This document shows, one piece after another, positions 1 to 9,205 of a stretch of 45,444 nt of DNA (its first letter is position 1; every line of letters begins with the position of its first letter). Source of the DNA: Bacteroidota bacterium (lineage in GTDB: Bacteria > Bacteroidota > Bacteroidia > Flavobacteriales_F > PHOS-HE28); NCBI GenBank assembly GCA_018267065.1, contig JAFDZG010000236.1:1-45444 (forward strand). The letters are read 5' to 3'. The notes under the pieces are model-generated. The model had not been told where the DNA came from. It saw only the letters and a program-made list of their open reading frames with translations, and ran no database searches. The translations under genes were made by a program, and so were the position numbers.

Positions 1-563
1 CCGGCGAAGGAACCCATGCCCCACAACACAAAGCCTTTCAACGCACCGGCCTCGCTACCCGCCTGCAACACGCTGAGCACTGCGGAGCATAGGTAGCCGA
101 TCATCAGGCCCAGCACCAACAAGGTAACCCCGTCGCCCACCCGCCGGTCGGAGAATGCAATGACCAGCAACACCGCAACTGCACCGGCAAGTGCCGCGAG
201 TATGGCCATCAGGTCGGCAGCGATCGGAAGCAAGCCCCAGAAGGGCGTGGCCAGCAACACCACGGCCACCCCGAGCGATGCACCACCGGTGATGCCCAGC
301 ACGCCCGGCCCCGCCAACGGATTATGGAAGATCGTTTGCATCAACAGGCCCGCCGCCGCCAGGCCGGCGCCTGCGGCTGCAGCGGTGATCACCTCCGGTA
401 AGCGGACCTGCATGATGATGGCTCCGGCAGGGCCCTGGCCGCCATGTATCAGCACCGCCCATACTTCGGCAAGGGGAATGGGGACGCTTCCGAATGCCAA
501 GTTGGCCAGCGCTAGCAGCAGCCCCGCACCGGCAAATGCCGCCAACCACCATTGTTTCGGCAT
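1..563 (-). CDS. FecCD-family ABC transporter permease (3' end cut off)
   Basis: Inner-membrane permease subunit for import of iron-siderophore, haem or cobalamin. I translated the minus strand from ATG at 563; 187 complete codons are visible and the frame stays open to the window edge. After a first hydrophobic segment (residues 5-23) comes the family signature: RLPEVITAAAAGAGLAAAG, then the MQTIFHNPLAGPGVLGI stretch and GASLGV, as in BtuC/FecD/HmuU proteins. Further membrane segments follow around residues 97-145. About the last 45 percent of a normal 330-350-residue protein is missing. An ATPase would be expected beyond the window edge but cannot be seen. The ligand cannot be told from the sequence. 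The start is supported by the purine-rich GGGAGGC stretch about 15 nt upstream and by the absence of another ATG in frame. Confidence 0.88.
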   Translation of the reverse strand, partial: MPKQWWLAAFAGAGLLLALANLAFGSVPIPLAEVWAVLIHGGQGPAGAIIMQVRLPEVITAAAAGAGLAAAGLLMQTIFHNPLAGPGVLGITGGASLGVAVVLLATPFWGLLPIAADLMAILAALAGAVAVLLVIAFSDRRVGDGVTLLVLGLMIGYLCSAVLSVLQAGSEAGALKGFVLWGMGSFA

Positions 564-702
564 GAGGCAAACATAGAGCCTCCCCGGGTTCCTGTGCCAA
601 ACGGCCCTCTTGCTGGCCAACACCACGGAGGCACCTGCAATTCACAAGACTTGCCAAGCTGTGACGGTCACCGGGGCACCCGTGCCGAAATTTGCGCACG
701 CA

Positions 703-993
703 ATGTCCAACCATTCCCCCATCATCCGCAGGTTCCGCCTGGTGGCCATCCTTGAAGGCATCAGCTTCCTTGTGCTCCTCGGCATCGCCATGCCGTTGAA
801 ATACTTCGCCGGCATGCCCCTGGCGGTGAAATATGTGGGCTGGGCCCATGGCCTGCTGTTCATCAGTTACATCCTTCTCGCGATCCCCCTGTTCACACGC
901 TTGAAGTGGCCCTCCGAACGCGTGTACGGCGTTGGCGTAGCCTCCCTGCTGCCGTTCGGCACCTTTGTGTTGGAGCGGCGCTGGCTGCGCTGA
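703..993 (+). CDS. DUF3817 small integral membrane protein
   Basis: A 96-residue membrane protein with about three hydrophobic segments. The opening (RRFRLVAILEGISFLVLL), the AMPLKYFAGMPLAVKYVGWAHG stretch in the first loop and the following helix match the DUF3817 family, found as short stand-alone proteins or as tails on transporters; its function is unknown. The frame is open from 610, which would add 31 residues, but those extra residues look non-homologous and hydrophilic, so I start at the ATG at 703. It ends 13 bp before the stop of the convergent LysM gene, and the permease upstream is divergent, so it is probably a monocistronic gene. Confidence 0.75.
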   Translation: MSNHSPIIRRFRLVAILEGISFLVLLGIAMPLKYFAGMPLAVKYVGWAHGLLFISYILLAIPLFTRLKWPSERVYGVGVASLLPFGTFVLERRWLR

Positions 994-1006
994 TCCGGGG
1001 TTTCCG

Positions 1007-2767
1007 TCAATCAGCCTTGCGGATGCCTTCCGGTTTGTATTCAAGCATCAGGGCGCTGCCGTTGTTCCATCCGTTCTCCGGCCCCAGGTTTTCCATTCTG
1101 AAGCTCATGTGGAGCGGATTGGCCTGCACTTGCGCATAGTGTTGCGGAAAGTTTCCGCCGAACTGCATCTCCGCACCGATGTAATACAGGGCCACATCGT
1201 AGCCCAGGAAGGCGTATTCACCAGGTTCATTGCGGTAGCGCGCCCGGTAATGGGCAATGAAATCATTGGTTGCCTGCGCGCCCCGGTCAATGAACTGGTT
1301 GGCGGGAACGTGAACGTCCAGCTTCACCAAGGCGGACACATCAAGGGTGGGCATGTCCATCCATGCGTTCAAGCCATACACGGTGATGGCATATTTGGGC
1401 ACCAGGCCCGCAAACTTGGCCAACACCGTGGTAACGAATTCCACATCCTCGCTGGGCACCACCAGGATGTTTCTTTTAACCGGGTCCAGCTTGCCCTGCG
1501 CTGCTGAGATGTCCCTTCGCGGGCATGTCACCACCAACAATGAATCCCTGAATTTTCCAGGTAACGGGGCCAATTGCGCCTTGAGTTCGGCCTCCATGGT
1601 CCGTGCCAGGTCGCGTTCACTGAAAATATCCGGCTTCACCAGGATGATATTGTCCTTGGCGTGCCTCACGGCGATATAGCGCGCCATCAACTTGAGGCGG
1701 TCCGGCCGGCTTCCAATTGCCTTGCTCACGGTGGGGTGGCCCAGCAATACTTTGTTGCTCTGCGGCACGGGGCATACGATGGGTGCGTTGCCGGTAACAC
1801 GCGAGAGCGCCTCCACGGCGGCACGGTGGAAAGGGCCGATGTACAGGTCCATGCCCCGTACGGCATCGCTTTTCAACAGCGGGTTCCACTGCTCCGGCTT
1901 CATGCCCGTGTCAAACACCTGCACATCGGCGTTCAGGCCCATGGCCTGCAGCGTGTCCAGCGCCAATCCCAGCCCTGCCCGGAACTCGATGGCGGCATCG
2001 GTCACCGATGTTTGCTTGCCGGGCTCATCCGTTGCGGAGGTGGTATCCGCGCCCAGGGCGGTGAAGGGCAGCAACACGGCGATCTTCAGGTGCCTGGAGG
2101 GTGCGGGCTTGGGCACGGTGGCTGGCACGGAATCCGGCTGGACGATGGCAGCCTTGGGGATGCGGATGTAAAGGCCGGCCTTCAACCCGTCCGGCAATCC
2201 GCCGTTGGCTGCGGAAATGGCTTCGGCGGAAACGCCGTACTGCCTGCCCAATGCGTAAAGGGTTTCACCCGCCTGCACCAAGTGGAACACGGCGCTGTCC
2301 GCCACTGCGGGTTGCACGGCGGCGGGCGGTGCCGCTGTGCTCTTGGCCACTTCAACATGCAACACCATGCCCGGTTGCAATCCGTATTGCAGGTCGGGGT
2401 TCCAGCGCCGCAGGTCCTCGGGCGACACGCCGAACTTGCGCGAGATGCCGAACAGTGTTTCCTTCTTGGACACGGTGTACAACAACTCCCCGTCACTGAG
2501 CCTGGGTGCGGTTTTCAGCTCTTTCCGGGATTGGTCCTTGCGGGGGATCAGCAACACCTGCCCCACGCTGAGGCCCTGCTCCGCGCCTGGATTGGCTTCG
2601 GTAATTGCGGCAACAGGCACCGCGTAGTGCTTGCTGATGCCAAAAAGTGTCTGCCCTTTTTCAACGGTATGCACAATGTACTTCTCCCCGTTCACCGTGC
2701 GTACTTCCTGCGCTTGCGCCAAAAGGCTGATGCAGGCGGCAAGAAACAGGGCCAGGCACTTGTGCAT
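1007..2767 (-). CDS. Exported LysM protein with periplasmic-binding-like C-terminal domain
   Basis: 586 residues. A signal peptide (residues 1-19, cleavage near AQA-QE) is followed by three LysM modules at about 30-75, 96-138 and 160-204, each with the (Y/F)-x-V-x-x-G/K-E/Q-T-L opening. From about 227 a region beginning HLKIAVLLPF has the alternating strand pattern of a type 1 periplasmic-binding fold, as in LivK or LppC-like proteins. The likely role is a periplasmic peptidoglycan-associated protein, perhaps guiding wall synthesis or sensing; the ligand is unknown. Its ATG shares one base with the guaA stop (TAATG), so the two are probably translationally coupled. An alternative start at 2776 would add three residues. 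The pairing with guaA is probably only transcriptional. Confidence 0.85.
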   Translation of the reverse strand: MHKCLALFLAACISLLAQAQEVRTVNGEKYIVHTVEKGQTLFGISKHYAVPVAAITEANPGAEQGLSVGQVLLIPRKDQSRKELKTAPRLSDGELLYTVSKKETLFGISRKFGVSPEDLRRWNPDLQYGLQPGMVLHVEVAKSTAAPPAAVQPAVADSAVFHLVQAGETLYALGRQYGVSAEAISAANGGLPDGLKAGLYIRIPKAAIVQPDSVPATVPKPAPSRHLKIAVLLPFTALGADTTSATDEPGKQTSVTDAAIEFRAGLGLALDTLQAMGLNADVQVFDTGMKPEQWNPLLKSDAVRGMDLYIGPFHRAAVEALSRVTGNAPIVCPVPQSNKVLLGHPTVSKAIGSRPDRLKLMARYIAVRHAKDNIILVKPDIFSERDLARTMEAELKAQLAPLPGKFRDSLLVVTCPRRDISAAQGKLDPVKRNILVVPSEDVEFVTTVLAKFAGLVPKYAITVYGLNAWMDMPTLDVSALVKLDVHVPANQFIDRGAQATNDFIAHYRARYRNEPGEYAFLGYDVALYYIGAEMQFGGNFPQHYAQVQANPLHMSFRMENLGPENGWNNGSALMLEYKPEGIRKAD

Positions 2768-4302
2768 TATTCCCATTCAATGGTGGCCGGCGGTTTGCTG
2801 CTGATGTCGTACACCACGCGGTTCACGCCTTTCACCTGGTTGATGATGTTGTTCGAGATCCGTGCCAAAACCTCGTAGGGCAGGTGGCACCAGTCCGCCG
2901 TCATGCCGTCCGTGCTGGAAACTGCGCGCAACGCCACGGCATTTTCATAGGTGCGCTCATCCCCCATCACGCCCACGCTGCGCACGGGAAGCAGGATGGC
3001 CCCGGCCTGCCACACCTGGTCGTAGAGCCCGGCATCGCGCAAGCCTTGGATGTAGATGTGGTCCACTTCCTGGAGCAGGGCCACCTTTTCGGCCGTGATG
3101 TCACCGAGGATGCGGATGGCCAGGCCCGGCCCGGGAAAGGGATGCCGGCCCAGGATGGAGGGATCCAATCCGAGCGACTTGCCCACGCGGCGAACCTCAT
3201 CCTTGAAGAGGGAACGCAGGGGTTCCACCACCTTCAAGTTCATGCGTGCCGGCAAGCCGCCCACATTGTGGTGGCTTTTGATGGTGACGCTGGGCCCGTG
3301 TACGCTCACGCTTTCGATCACGTCCGGATAGATGGTTCCCTGGGCAAGCCATTTCACGTTGGTGATGCGCTTGGCTTCTGCGTCGAACACCTCAATGAAG
3401 GTGCGGCCGATGGCTTTGCGCTTGGCCTCCGGATCGGAAAGGTCCTTCAATGCGGCGAGAAAGCGGTCCTTGGCGTCCACTCCGGTGATGTTGAGCCCCA
3501 TGTTGCGGTAGCTCTCCAGCACTTGGTCAAACTCGTTCTTGCGCAGCAGCGCGTTGTCCACGAAGATGCAATGGAGCCGGTTGCCGATGGCGCGCTGTAG
3601 CAGCAATGCCGCCACGGAGCTGTCCACGCCACCACTGAGGGCCAGTACCACATGGTCCTCGCCGAGCCGTTCGCGCAATCCGGCCACGCTCTCTTCCACA
3701 AAGGCACCGGGCGTGTGGTCGGTGGCACAGCCACAGATGCCCACGGTGAAATTCCGGAGCAGCTGCAAGCCGTCCGTGGAATGGAAAACTTCCGGGTGGA
3801 ACTGCACGCCGAAAGTTTGTTCGCCCTTGATCCGGAACGCAGCGACAGGCACGGCATGGGTACCGGCCATCACTTCCATGCGGTCGGCCGCTTTCAGGAT
3901 GCTGTCACCGTGGCTCATCCACACCTGTGTTCCGGGATGGATGCCGGCAAACAGCGGTTCCTGCACGAAAATGTTGTCCAACAAGGCACGTCCGTACTCC
4001 CGCACTTGGCTGCGCACCACTTCGCCCCCGGCCCGTTTGGCCAGAAGTTGTGCACCGTAACACACGCCCAGCACGGGCACCTTGCCCTGTAACCCGCTGA
4101 TGTCCGTGTCCGGGGCACCTTCGTCAAATACCGAGGCCGGGCTGCCGCTAAGGATCACGCCCTTCACGGAAGCATCACCCTTGAAGCGGGATGCTGCACT
4201 GAACGGATGTATTTCACAATAAACGTCCAGTTCGCGCACTCGGCGGGCCAGTAACTGGGTGTACTGGGAGCCGTGGTCGAGGATGAGGATCTTGGCTTGC
4301 AA
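2767..4302 (-). CDS. guaA: GMP synthase (glutamine-hydrolysing)
   Basis: 511 residues, the normal length. It converts XMP, glutamine and ATP to GMP in the cytoplasm. The class I glutamine amidotransferase domain is residues 1 to about 190, with the nucleophile C81 in VLGVCYGAQ and the histidine of the VQFHPEV motif. The ATP pyrophosphatase domain follows with the P-loop [13 protein letters not shown], then the dimerisation domain ending in KPPATIEWE. The start codon is TTG at 4302; no ATG or GTG lies in frame just upstream, and the preserved N-terminus ([19 protein letters not shown]) fits it. A perfect TACCTTTG box lies 24 bases upstream. It is the first gene of a two-gene unit with the LysM protein. 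Confidence 0.98.
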   Translation of the reverse strand: MQAKILILDHGSQYTQLLARRVRELDVYCEIHPFSAASRFKGDASVKGVILSGSPASVFDEGAPDTDISGLQGKVPVLGVCYGAQLLAKRAGGEVVRSQVREYGRALLDNIFVQEPLFAGIHPGTQVWMSHGDSILKAADRMEVMAGTHAVPVAAFRIKGEQTFGVQFHPEVFHSTDGLQLLRNFTVGICGCATDHTPGAFVEESVAGLRERLGEDHVVLALSGGVDSSVAALLLQRAIGNRLHCIFVDNALLRKNEFDQVLESYRNMGLNITGVDAKDRFLAALKDLSDPEAKRKAIGRTFIEVFDAEAKRITNVKWLAQGTIYPDVIESVSVHGPSVTIKSHHNVGGLPARMNLKVVEPLRSLFKDEVRRVGKSLGLDPSILGRHPFPGPGLAIRILGDITAEKVALLQEVDHIYIQGLRDAGLYDQVWQAGAILLPVRSVGVMGDERTYENAVALRAVSSTDGMTADWCHLPYEVLARISNNIINQVKGVNRVVYDISSKPPATIEWE

Positions 4303-4325
4303 AAGGGTGTGGAATGGATGGGCGG

Positions 4326-4333
4326 CAAAGGTA
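4326..4333 (-). promoter_or_regulatory. Candidate -7 promoter box of guaA
   Basis: On the minus strand the bases read TACCTTTG, a perfect match to the Bacteroidota primary-sigma box TAnnTTTG, 24 bases upstream of the guaA TTG codon. I could not find a TTG -33 element at the expected 17-23 base spacing, so this rests on one box and its position. Confidence 0.5.
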
Positions 4334-4359
4334 TTGGCCGCGCCGGGATGGAGGGTGGT

Positions 4360-5643
4360 TCAGGGAATCTTGTCCAGGCGCAGGAATTCATTCCAGTACT
4401 GCTGCCGGTCCATGTTTTCGTAATGGATGCGGTAGTAGCGGGCTTGGAATGTTTGTATCTGGCACAATCCGATCGCCAGCACCAGTGCAGCCACGTAACC
4501 CTTTCGCGCCCATCCTTTCAATTGCTGGACGGCCATGCCCATGGGTACGGCGAACAACGGCAGGTATTCCACCATGGGGCGCGCACTGAAACTGCCGCCG
4601 TACCACCAATTCCACCAGCTGCTGAGCACATACACCAGCACGGCCATGAACAACAACCATGCGATCAACGAAAAGATCGATTGCTTCCCGAGGTGGTACA
4701 ACCCCAGGCAAGCCAGCAGGCAGGCCGGTGTATACAGGAACAATCCCTTCTTGTAGCTGAACAGGAAATCAACGGGGTGCGGATCCGTCCAATTGAAATG
4801 CTCCCCGGGGTAGCTGTCCACCCACCAACTACCCGTGCTGATGTAATGGATGAACGGCTGTACCAGGAAGATTCCCAGGGCCAGCAATACGGTACGGATC
4901 GCCGCCAATTTGTGCTGGTCCACCATTGCCAAGCCTGCCTGAAGCGCATGCCGTGAACCGGCCAGGAACGGCAAGGCCAGAACGATGATCCCGTTCACGG
5001 GCCGCACCAGCACGATCAGCCCGAGGAGCAAGCCCATTGACGTCAGGGGTCGTGGCCGCGGCCCCTTCATGAAACGAAGCGCGGACAGCAGAAACAAGGA
5101 CACCAGCGCAAAACTGTACACATGGCTCATGCCCGGCGCCACGATCACATAGTAGAACAAATGGGTGCCGAAGAGCAGCACCGCGATCACCAGCGCTTGG
5201 GCTGGCGGCTCCACGCCAAATTTGCCCAGCATGCGTGCACACGCCCACGCACCGAGCAGTGCATAAAAAATGGCTGCCATGCACAAGGCCACAACGTATG
5301 GTTTGCCATATCCATCGGAACCATCCGCGGTAAGCTTGGCCCAACCTGATGCAACCAGGAAAAACGGGGCCTGCATCACCGCCGTGCCGCACCAATACTT
5401 ATTGATAGCGCCTCCGGGGGTGTTCACGCGATAGTCGTAATGGAGGTTCGGGTTACTGCCATGGGCTTCAGCCTCCTCCAAAAACCCGAAATTCAGGTCG
5501 CTGTGGATGAACACCGCGGGCAGGTAGGCATAGTATCCCTTCGCATCCGCCTGGAGCACGGTGCGCCAATGGTCCCTGCCCCAGTTAATGTTGTTGGATA
5601 CGGCCACCAACAACACGGCAGCCGCAAGGAGCACCCGGCGCAT
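4360..5643 (-). CDS. Polytopic membrane protein, possible GT-C glycosyltransferase
   Basis: About 427 residues with roughly ten to eleven hydrophobic segments spread over the whole length. After the first segment comes a polar loop with DAKGYYAYLPAVF. An acidic residue in the first extracytoplasmic loop followed by aromatic residues is the layout of GT-C (GT39-like) transferases that use polyprenyl-phosphate sugars. I do not see enough to name donor or acceptor. Possible starts are ATG at 5697, 5661 and 5643; I prefer 5643 because it puts the positively charged MRR directly before the first membrane helix and has GGAAGG about ten bases upstream. It lies upstream of guaA on the same strand but is separated from it by the guaA promoter box. 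It could equally be a membrane protein of unknown role. Confidence 0.7.
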   Translation of the reverse strand: MRRVLLAAAVLLVAVSNNINWGRDHWRTVLQADAKGYYAYLPAVFIHSDLNFGFLEEAEAHGSNPNLHYDYRVNTPGGAINKYWCGTAVMQAPFFLVASGWAKLTADGSDGYGKPYVVALCMAAIFYALLGAWACARMLGKFGVEPPAQALVIAVLLFGTHLFYYVIVAPGMSHVYSFALVSLFLLSALRFMKGPRPRPLTSMGLLLGLIVLVRPVNGIIVLALPFLAGSRHALQAGLAMVDQHKLAAIRTVLLALGIFLVQPFIHYISTGSWWVDSYPGEHFNWTDPHPVDFLFSYKKGLFLYTPACLLACLGLYHLGKQSIFSLIAWLLFMAVLVYVLSSWWNWWYGGSFSARPMVEYLPLFAVPMGMAVQQLKGWARKGYVAALVLAIGLCQIQTFQARYYRIHYENMDRQQYWNEFLRLDKIP

Positions 5644-5800
5644 CGGGCGGCACCCTTCCATACTGGCCGGCTGTGGCAGGTACTTGGGTACTGGCATCCG
5701 TCATTCAACCTGCATTCCCGGCATGCATCAGTTGGTGGGGTAAAATAATGGCCGGGCAGCGGACCAAGCCGCATGCATGCTTGGCACAACACTCCCGCAG

Positions 5801-6679
5801 CTACGACGCTACGCCGCGCTCCACAAAACGGATGATCTCCCCCGCGATGTCCTTTCCGGTAGCCTTTTCAATGCCTTCCAAGCCAGGCGATGCGTTCACC
5901 TCAATGACCAGCGGGCCGCGCGAGCTCTGCAAGAGGTCCACGCCAGCCACCTTCAGGCCCAATGCTTTTGCGGCCCGAATGGCGATATCTTCCTCCTCCT
6001 TGGACAGGTCGATCAATTCCGCCGCCCCCCCCCGGTGCAGATTACTGCGGAACTCCCCCTCCTTCCCCTTGCGCTTCATGGCGCCCACAATGGCCCCGTC
6101 CACCACAAAGGCACGAATGTCCTCAGCCCGTGCTTCGGCGATGAATTCCTGCACGATCACCCGCGCCTTCAGGCTGTTGAAGGCTTCCACCACGGCGATG
6201 GCGGCCTTGCGCGTTTCCGCCAGCACCACGCCCAGCCCTTGGGTGCCTTCCAGCAATTTGATGATGCAAGGGGCCCCGCCCACGCGATCTATTGCGGCGG
6301 CCACATCCTTGCTGTAATTGGTGAATACCGTGCGTGGCATTTCCACCCCTGCCCTGCTCAGGATCTGCAGGCTGCGCAACTTGTCGCGGCTGCGCACCAA
6401 TGCTTGGCTTTCGGCCGTGGTGAACACCTTCATGGACTCGAACTGGCGCACCACGGAAGAACCGTAGAATGTAACGCTTGCACCGATCCTGGGGATGATG
6501 GCATCCACATGCCCCAGCCGTTCGCCGTTCAAAAGCACGTGCGGGTCCTTGCGGGCGATCACCAAGTCACACTTCACGTGGTCTGCCACGGAGATCTGGT
6601 GGCCGCGTTGCGTCCCGGCTTCCACAATGCGGCGCGTGGAATAAAGCTTGGTGTCCCGGGAAAGGACCACGATGTTCAT
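5801..6679 (-). CDS. RimK-type ATP-grasp ligase (alpha-L-glutamate ligase family)
   Basis: 292 residues, the usual length for RimK. It opens with [20 protein letters not shown] and has the RimK pre-ATP-grasp region, then ATP-grasp elements: the [17 protein letters not shown] nucleotide loop, VQEFIAEA hinge, [17 protein letters not shown] and the metal-binding end [12 protein letters not shown]. RimK adds glutamate residues to the C-terminus of ribosomal protein S6, but family members also act on other peptides or cofactors, so the substrate is not settled. The open frame extends to 6790; I chose the ATG at 6679 because the conserved N-terminus starts there. A run of nine G on the coding strand (C at 6025-6033) lies inside the gene in the HRGGAAE region. 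A TAAATTTG box sits 17 bases upstream of the start. Confidence 0.92.
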   Translation of the reverse strand: MNIVVLSRDTKLYSTRRIVEAGTQRGHQISVADHVKCDLVIARKDPHVLLNGERLGHVDAIIPRIGASVTFYGSSVVRQFESMKVFTTAESQALVRSRDKLRSLQILSRAGVEMPRTVFTNYSKDVAAAIDRVGGAPCIIKLLEGTQGLGVVLAETRKAAIAVVEAFNSLKARVIVQEFIAEARAEDIRAFVVDGAIVGAMKRKGKEGEFRSNLHRGGAAELIDLSKEEEDIAIRAAKALGLKVAGVDLLQSSRGPLVIEVNASPGLEGIEKATGKDIAGEIIRFVERGVAS

Positions 6680-6696
6680 GGCAGGGCAAGGGGGGG

Positions 6697-6704
6697 CAAA
6701 TTTA
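6697..6704 (-). promoter_or_regulatory. Candidate -7 promoter box of the RimK-like gene
   Basis: Minus-strand TAAATTTG, a perfect TAnnTTTG match, 17 bases upstream of the ATG. A TTG lies at 6721-6719, giving 14 bases between the elements, shorter than the usual 17-23, so the -33 element is doubtful. A G7/C7 homopolymer lies between box and start codon. Confidence 0.5.
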
Positions 6705-6805
6705 ACTGGACCGGCCATCAACCCCATCAGGCTGAAAACCTTTGCAATTGTTTGCTCCTTGGTATCGTTGCCTGATCTACTTTCGTCCATTCCAAATCAC
6801 ATCCC

Positions 6806-7615
6806 GTGGCACGGATCATTGAAGCAAGCTCCCCATTGGGCAGCGAACTCACCGAAGAGCAGAAACGGTTCTTCGCCGAGTACGGAGTCATCCACTTTCC
6901 AGGCTTCATCTCCCGCACCACGGTTGCGGAGATTTGGCGAGCCGTGGAAAAGGTGCAGGAACAATGGATCGCCGAGGACCGGGAAAAGGTCAATGGTGTA
7001 CCCATCAAGTATGGCAACGATGTGGACGGCAAGCGGATCGTGCAACGGTTCGCCTTTGCCAACCAGCACAGCCCCGTTCTGGCGGAATTACTGAAAGACC
7101 CCCGGCTTGAGGTGCTGCTCGGCCTCGTGGGCAAGGGGGCCCGCCTGGGCACCAATGAAAAGGACGGCCTGGTGGTGAACCATTATGTCAATACGGATGC
7201 CAGCAAGTTCACGCAGATGGGCTGGCACACGGACAGCGTGCGGGACATCTTCCTGGGGAAGAAAATCCTGCCCATGCTGAACGTGGGCATCCATTTGGAC
7301 GACCAGGACCCGCGCAACGGCGGGCTGCGGCTGTTGCCCGGCACGCACAACCAAAGCTTGTGGAACATGCTGTTCCGCAAGAAGAGCTTCCTGGACAACG
7401 AGCCCGATCCGGCCGAAGTGGCCTTCGACATCAAGGCCGGTGACCTCACGGTGCACGATGGCCGGTGCTGGCACCGCGTGGAGCGCAGCCACCTCACAGG
7501 GGAAGCCAGCCGCCGCCGCGTGATGTACATCCCCATCATCGCGGGGAAGTACACGCCGAAATCGGAGAAGAGCCCCACCCCGCTCTACCACCGGTTCCAG
7601 CACTTGGTGAAATAA
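6806..7615 (+). CDS. Phytanoyl-CoA dioxygenase (PhyH) family protein
   Basis: 269 residues, normal for the family of Fe(II)/2-oxoglutarate-dependent oxygenases. The iron triad is visible: H141 and D143 in MGWHTDS, and H223 in the CWHRVERS stretch. The N-terminal LTEEQKRFFAEYGVIHFPGFIS motif is typical (enzyme-facing helix followed by first strand). It probably hydroxylates a small molecule or lipid; substrate unknown. The first codon is GTG at 6806; no in-frame ATG fits better. It is divergent from the RimK-like gene, with the intervening 126 bp holding both promoters; TACTTTCG at 6779-6786 is a one-mismatch candidate box. Confidence 0.88.
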   Translation: MARIIEASSPLGSELTEEQKRFFAEYGVIHFPGFISRTTVAEIWRAVEKVQEQWIAEDREKVNGVPIKYGNDVDGKRIVQRFAFANQHSPVLAELLKDPRLEVLLGLVGKGARLGTNEKDGLVVNHYVNTDASKFTQMGWHTDSVRDIFLGKKILPMLNVGIHLDDQDPRNGGLRLLPGTHNQSLWNMLFRKKSFLDNEPDPAEVAFDIKAGDLTVHDGRCWHRVERSHLTGEASRRRVMYIPIIAGKYTPKSEKSPTPLYHRFQHLVK

Positions 7616-7688
7616 GTTGCCGGGACCATCCGCCAAGGATGGTTGCGCAGGTTGGCCAGCATTGCCCCGGCACGTTCACCTTTGCCGC

Positions 7689-8492
7689 ATGAACATGGAA
7701 GACCGCGGTTATGCCTTGATCACGGGCGCAAGCCAAGGCTTGGGAGCAGCCCTTGCGCTTGAATTGGCGCGGAACGGCTTTGGGGTGCTGCTTGTGGCCC
7801 GCTCCGGCCCTGCGTTGGAAAGCGTGGCGCGCCAAGCTGCCGCCCTGAACAAGGGGCGCGCCCGGTTTACCACGGCCGACCTCTTCAATCCCGATGCTCC
7901 CGCACAAATAACGAGCTGGGCACTCGCACAAGAGGTTCCCATCACCTGCTTGGTGAACAATGCCGGCCAAGGCCTCTGGGGGCTCTTTGCCGATCTGCCC
8001 CTGCAAGATCAAAAGCGGATGATGCACCTGAACATGGAAGTGCCCGTGGAACTCACCCACCGGTTGCTACCCGTGCTGAAAGCGGCACCAAAGGCATTTA
8101 TCCTGAACATCTCCAGCATGACGGCCTATTCCGCCATGGCCACCTTTGCGGTGTATGCCGCCAGCAAGGCATTTGTCCGTGGCTGGTCACGCTCGCTGCG
8201 GCTGGAGCTGGCCGGTGGGCCCGTCTCCGTTACCGCCGTGTGCCCCGGCAGCATCATCACGGGCTTCACCGAACGTGCAGGCATGCAGGCCATGGACGAC
8301 CTCGCCCAAAAATTCGGCACGGGGCCTGGGCCGGTGGCCCAGGCGGCAGTGGGCGCCATGCTGCGCGGTAAAGCGGAAGTGGTGCCAGGCTTGCTGAACC
8401 GCATTACGGCCACCGTGCAAGGTTTGATGCCTGCAAGCCTGAACGAACGCGTGGCCAGTGCGATCTACCTCAAGCGCCTTCCGAGGAAGTAA
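7689..8492 (+). CDS. Short-chain dehydrogenase/reductase
   Basis: 267 residues, cytoplasmic NAD(P)-dependent oxidoreductase of the classical SDR type. Cofactor motif TGASQGLG near residue 12, NNAG in the central strand, and the catalytic set S143, Y156, K160 (NISS and YAASK, with the expected 13-residue spacing). The C-terminus carries hydrophobic residues rather than a long tail, reminiscent of SDRs acting on acyl or sphingoid substrates, but the substrate cannot be called. Start at ATG 7689 removes 24 non-homologous residues that the open frame would add. The bases CACCTTTG just before the ATG resemble TAnnTTTG, which would give a nearly leaderless transcript. Its last 23 bp overlap the end of the convergent PAP2-like gene. 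Confidence 0.92.
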   Translation: MNMEDRGYALITGASQGLGAALALELARNGFGVLLVARSGPALESVARQAAALNKGRARFTTADLFNPDAPAQITSWALAQEVPITCLVNNAGQGLWGLFADLPLQDQKRMMHLNMEVPVELTHRLLPVLKAAPKAFILNISSMTAYSAMATFAVYAASKAFVRGWSRSLRLELAGGPVSVTAVCPGSIITGFTERAGMQAMDDLAQKFGTGPGPVAQAAVGAMLRGKAEVVPGLLNRITATVQGLMPASLNERVASAIYLKRLPRK

Positions 8493-9123
8493 CGGCACCG
8501 GTGGCACGAAGCAACCACCGCGCCGCCGACCAGGCTATCCAAGAGGCCGGTATGGCGGCCAGCACGTCCACGGTCCAATGGACATGCTGCACAAGTACCA
8601 ACAGCCCGATAATGCCCGTGGCCGCCATGGCGGCCCAACGCACCCAACCCTTTCGGGCAAGCATCGCCATCAGGGCGAGGGTGGCGGTATGCCCGGAAAA
8701 GAACAGGTCCTTCAGGAAAGGATCTGCTGCTGGATAAAATAGCTGCGTGAAGGGATCGATCAACGGGATGATCCCCGGGGGCGGTTCCAAAGTAATAAGG
8801 GCCATGCACGCCATGCGCATCAGCAGCATCAACACATAGGCCCACAGCCCAAGCATCACTTTCATGGGCTGGCGGGCAATGCTGGAGATCACCAGCAACA
8901 AGGTGCCGTAGAGCACCGCGAAGGTGGCCCATGTAACATTCTCCGGCCCCCAAACAGTCAACACGGGATCATGCAGCAAAAGCCCCGGCTTGGCTTGTAT
9001 CCACGCAAAAAACCGGGGCAACACCCAAACAACCGCCAAACCGGCCAAGCAGCCTGAAGCCATGGCGCGGATAAAGGCAGGCCGCGCCACGGCCTTGCGC
9101 CATGTGATTGCATCAACCGGCAT
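8470..9123 (-). CDS. PAP2_C / sphingomyelin-synthase-like membrane protein
   Basis: 217 residues with about six membrane segments. The C-terminal half has FFSGHTATLALMAML and, about 35 residues later, HVHWTVDVLAAIPAS. This SGHT plus H-x-x-x-D pair is the catalytic His-His-Asp layout of the PAP2_C family, which includes sphingomyelin synthases and PAP2-related phosphatases. The predicted role is a lipid phosphate or phospho-headgroup transfer in the membrane. Bacteroidota make sphingolipids, so a sphingolipid headgroup enzyme is possible but not shown. A one-mismatch promoter box (TACTTTCG, minus strand, 9147-9140) lies 16 bases before the ATG. The stop lies inside the 3' end of the convergent SDR gene. 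Confidence 0.78.
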   Translation of the reverse strand: MPVDAITWRKAVARPAFIRAMASGCLAGLAVVWVLPRFFAWIQAKPGLLLHDPVLTVWGPENVTWATFAVLYGTLLLVISSIARQPMKVMLGLWAYVLMLLMRMACMALITLEPPPGIIPLIDPFTQLFYPAADPFLKDLFFSGHTATLALMAMLARKGWVRWAAMAATGIIGLLVLVQHVHWTVDVLAAIPASWIAWSAARWLLRATGAVTSSEGA

Positions 9124-9139
9124 GATGGAACAATTGGGC

Positions 9140-9147
9140 CGAAAGTA
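9140..9147 (-). promoter_or_regulatory. Candidate -7 box of the PAP2-like gene
   Basis: Minus-strand TACTTTCG, one mismatch from TAnnTTTG, 16 bases before the ATG. The same eight bases occur upstream of the PhyH gene at 6779-6786, which makes chance less likely. No -33 element was identified. Confidence 0.35.
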
Positions 9148-9205
9148 GCCGACGCTTCAGCAGGAAGGTCAAGACTTGCATGGCTAATTTGCGCACCCAT
9201 AGCCC

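Noticed and set aside
1574..2878. Long plus-strand frame (434 codons) opposite the LysM gene
   Set aside because: Low-complexity His/Gly/Arg-rich translation with no recognisable motif; it is the complementary frame of a GC-rich real gene.
5764..5784. Hairpin CCAAGC/GCTTGG after the RimK-like gene as terminator
   Set aside because: Only six base pairs and no T-run on either strand.
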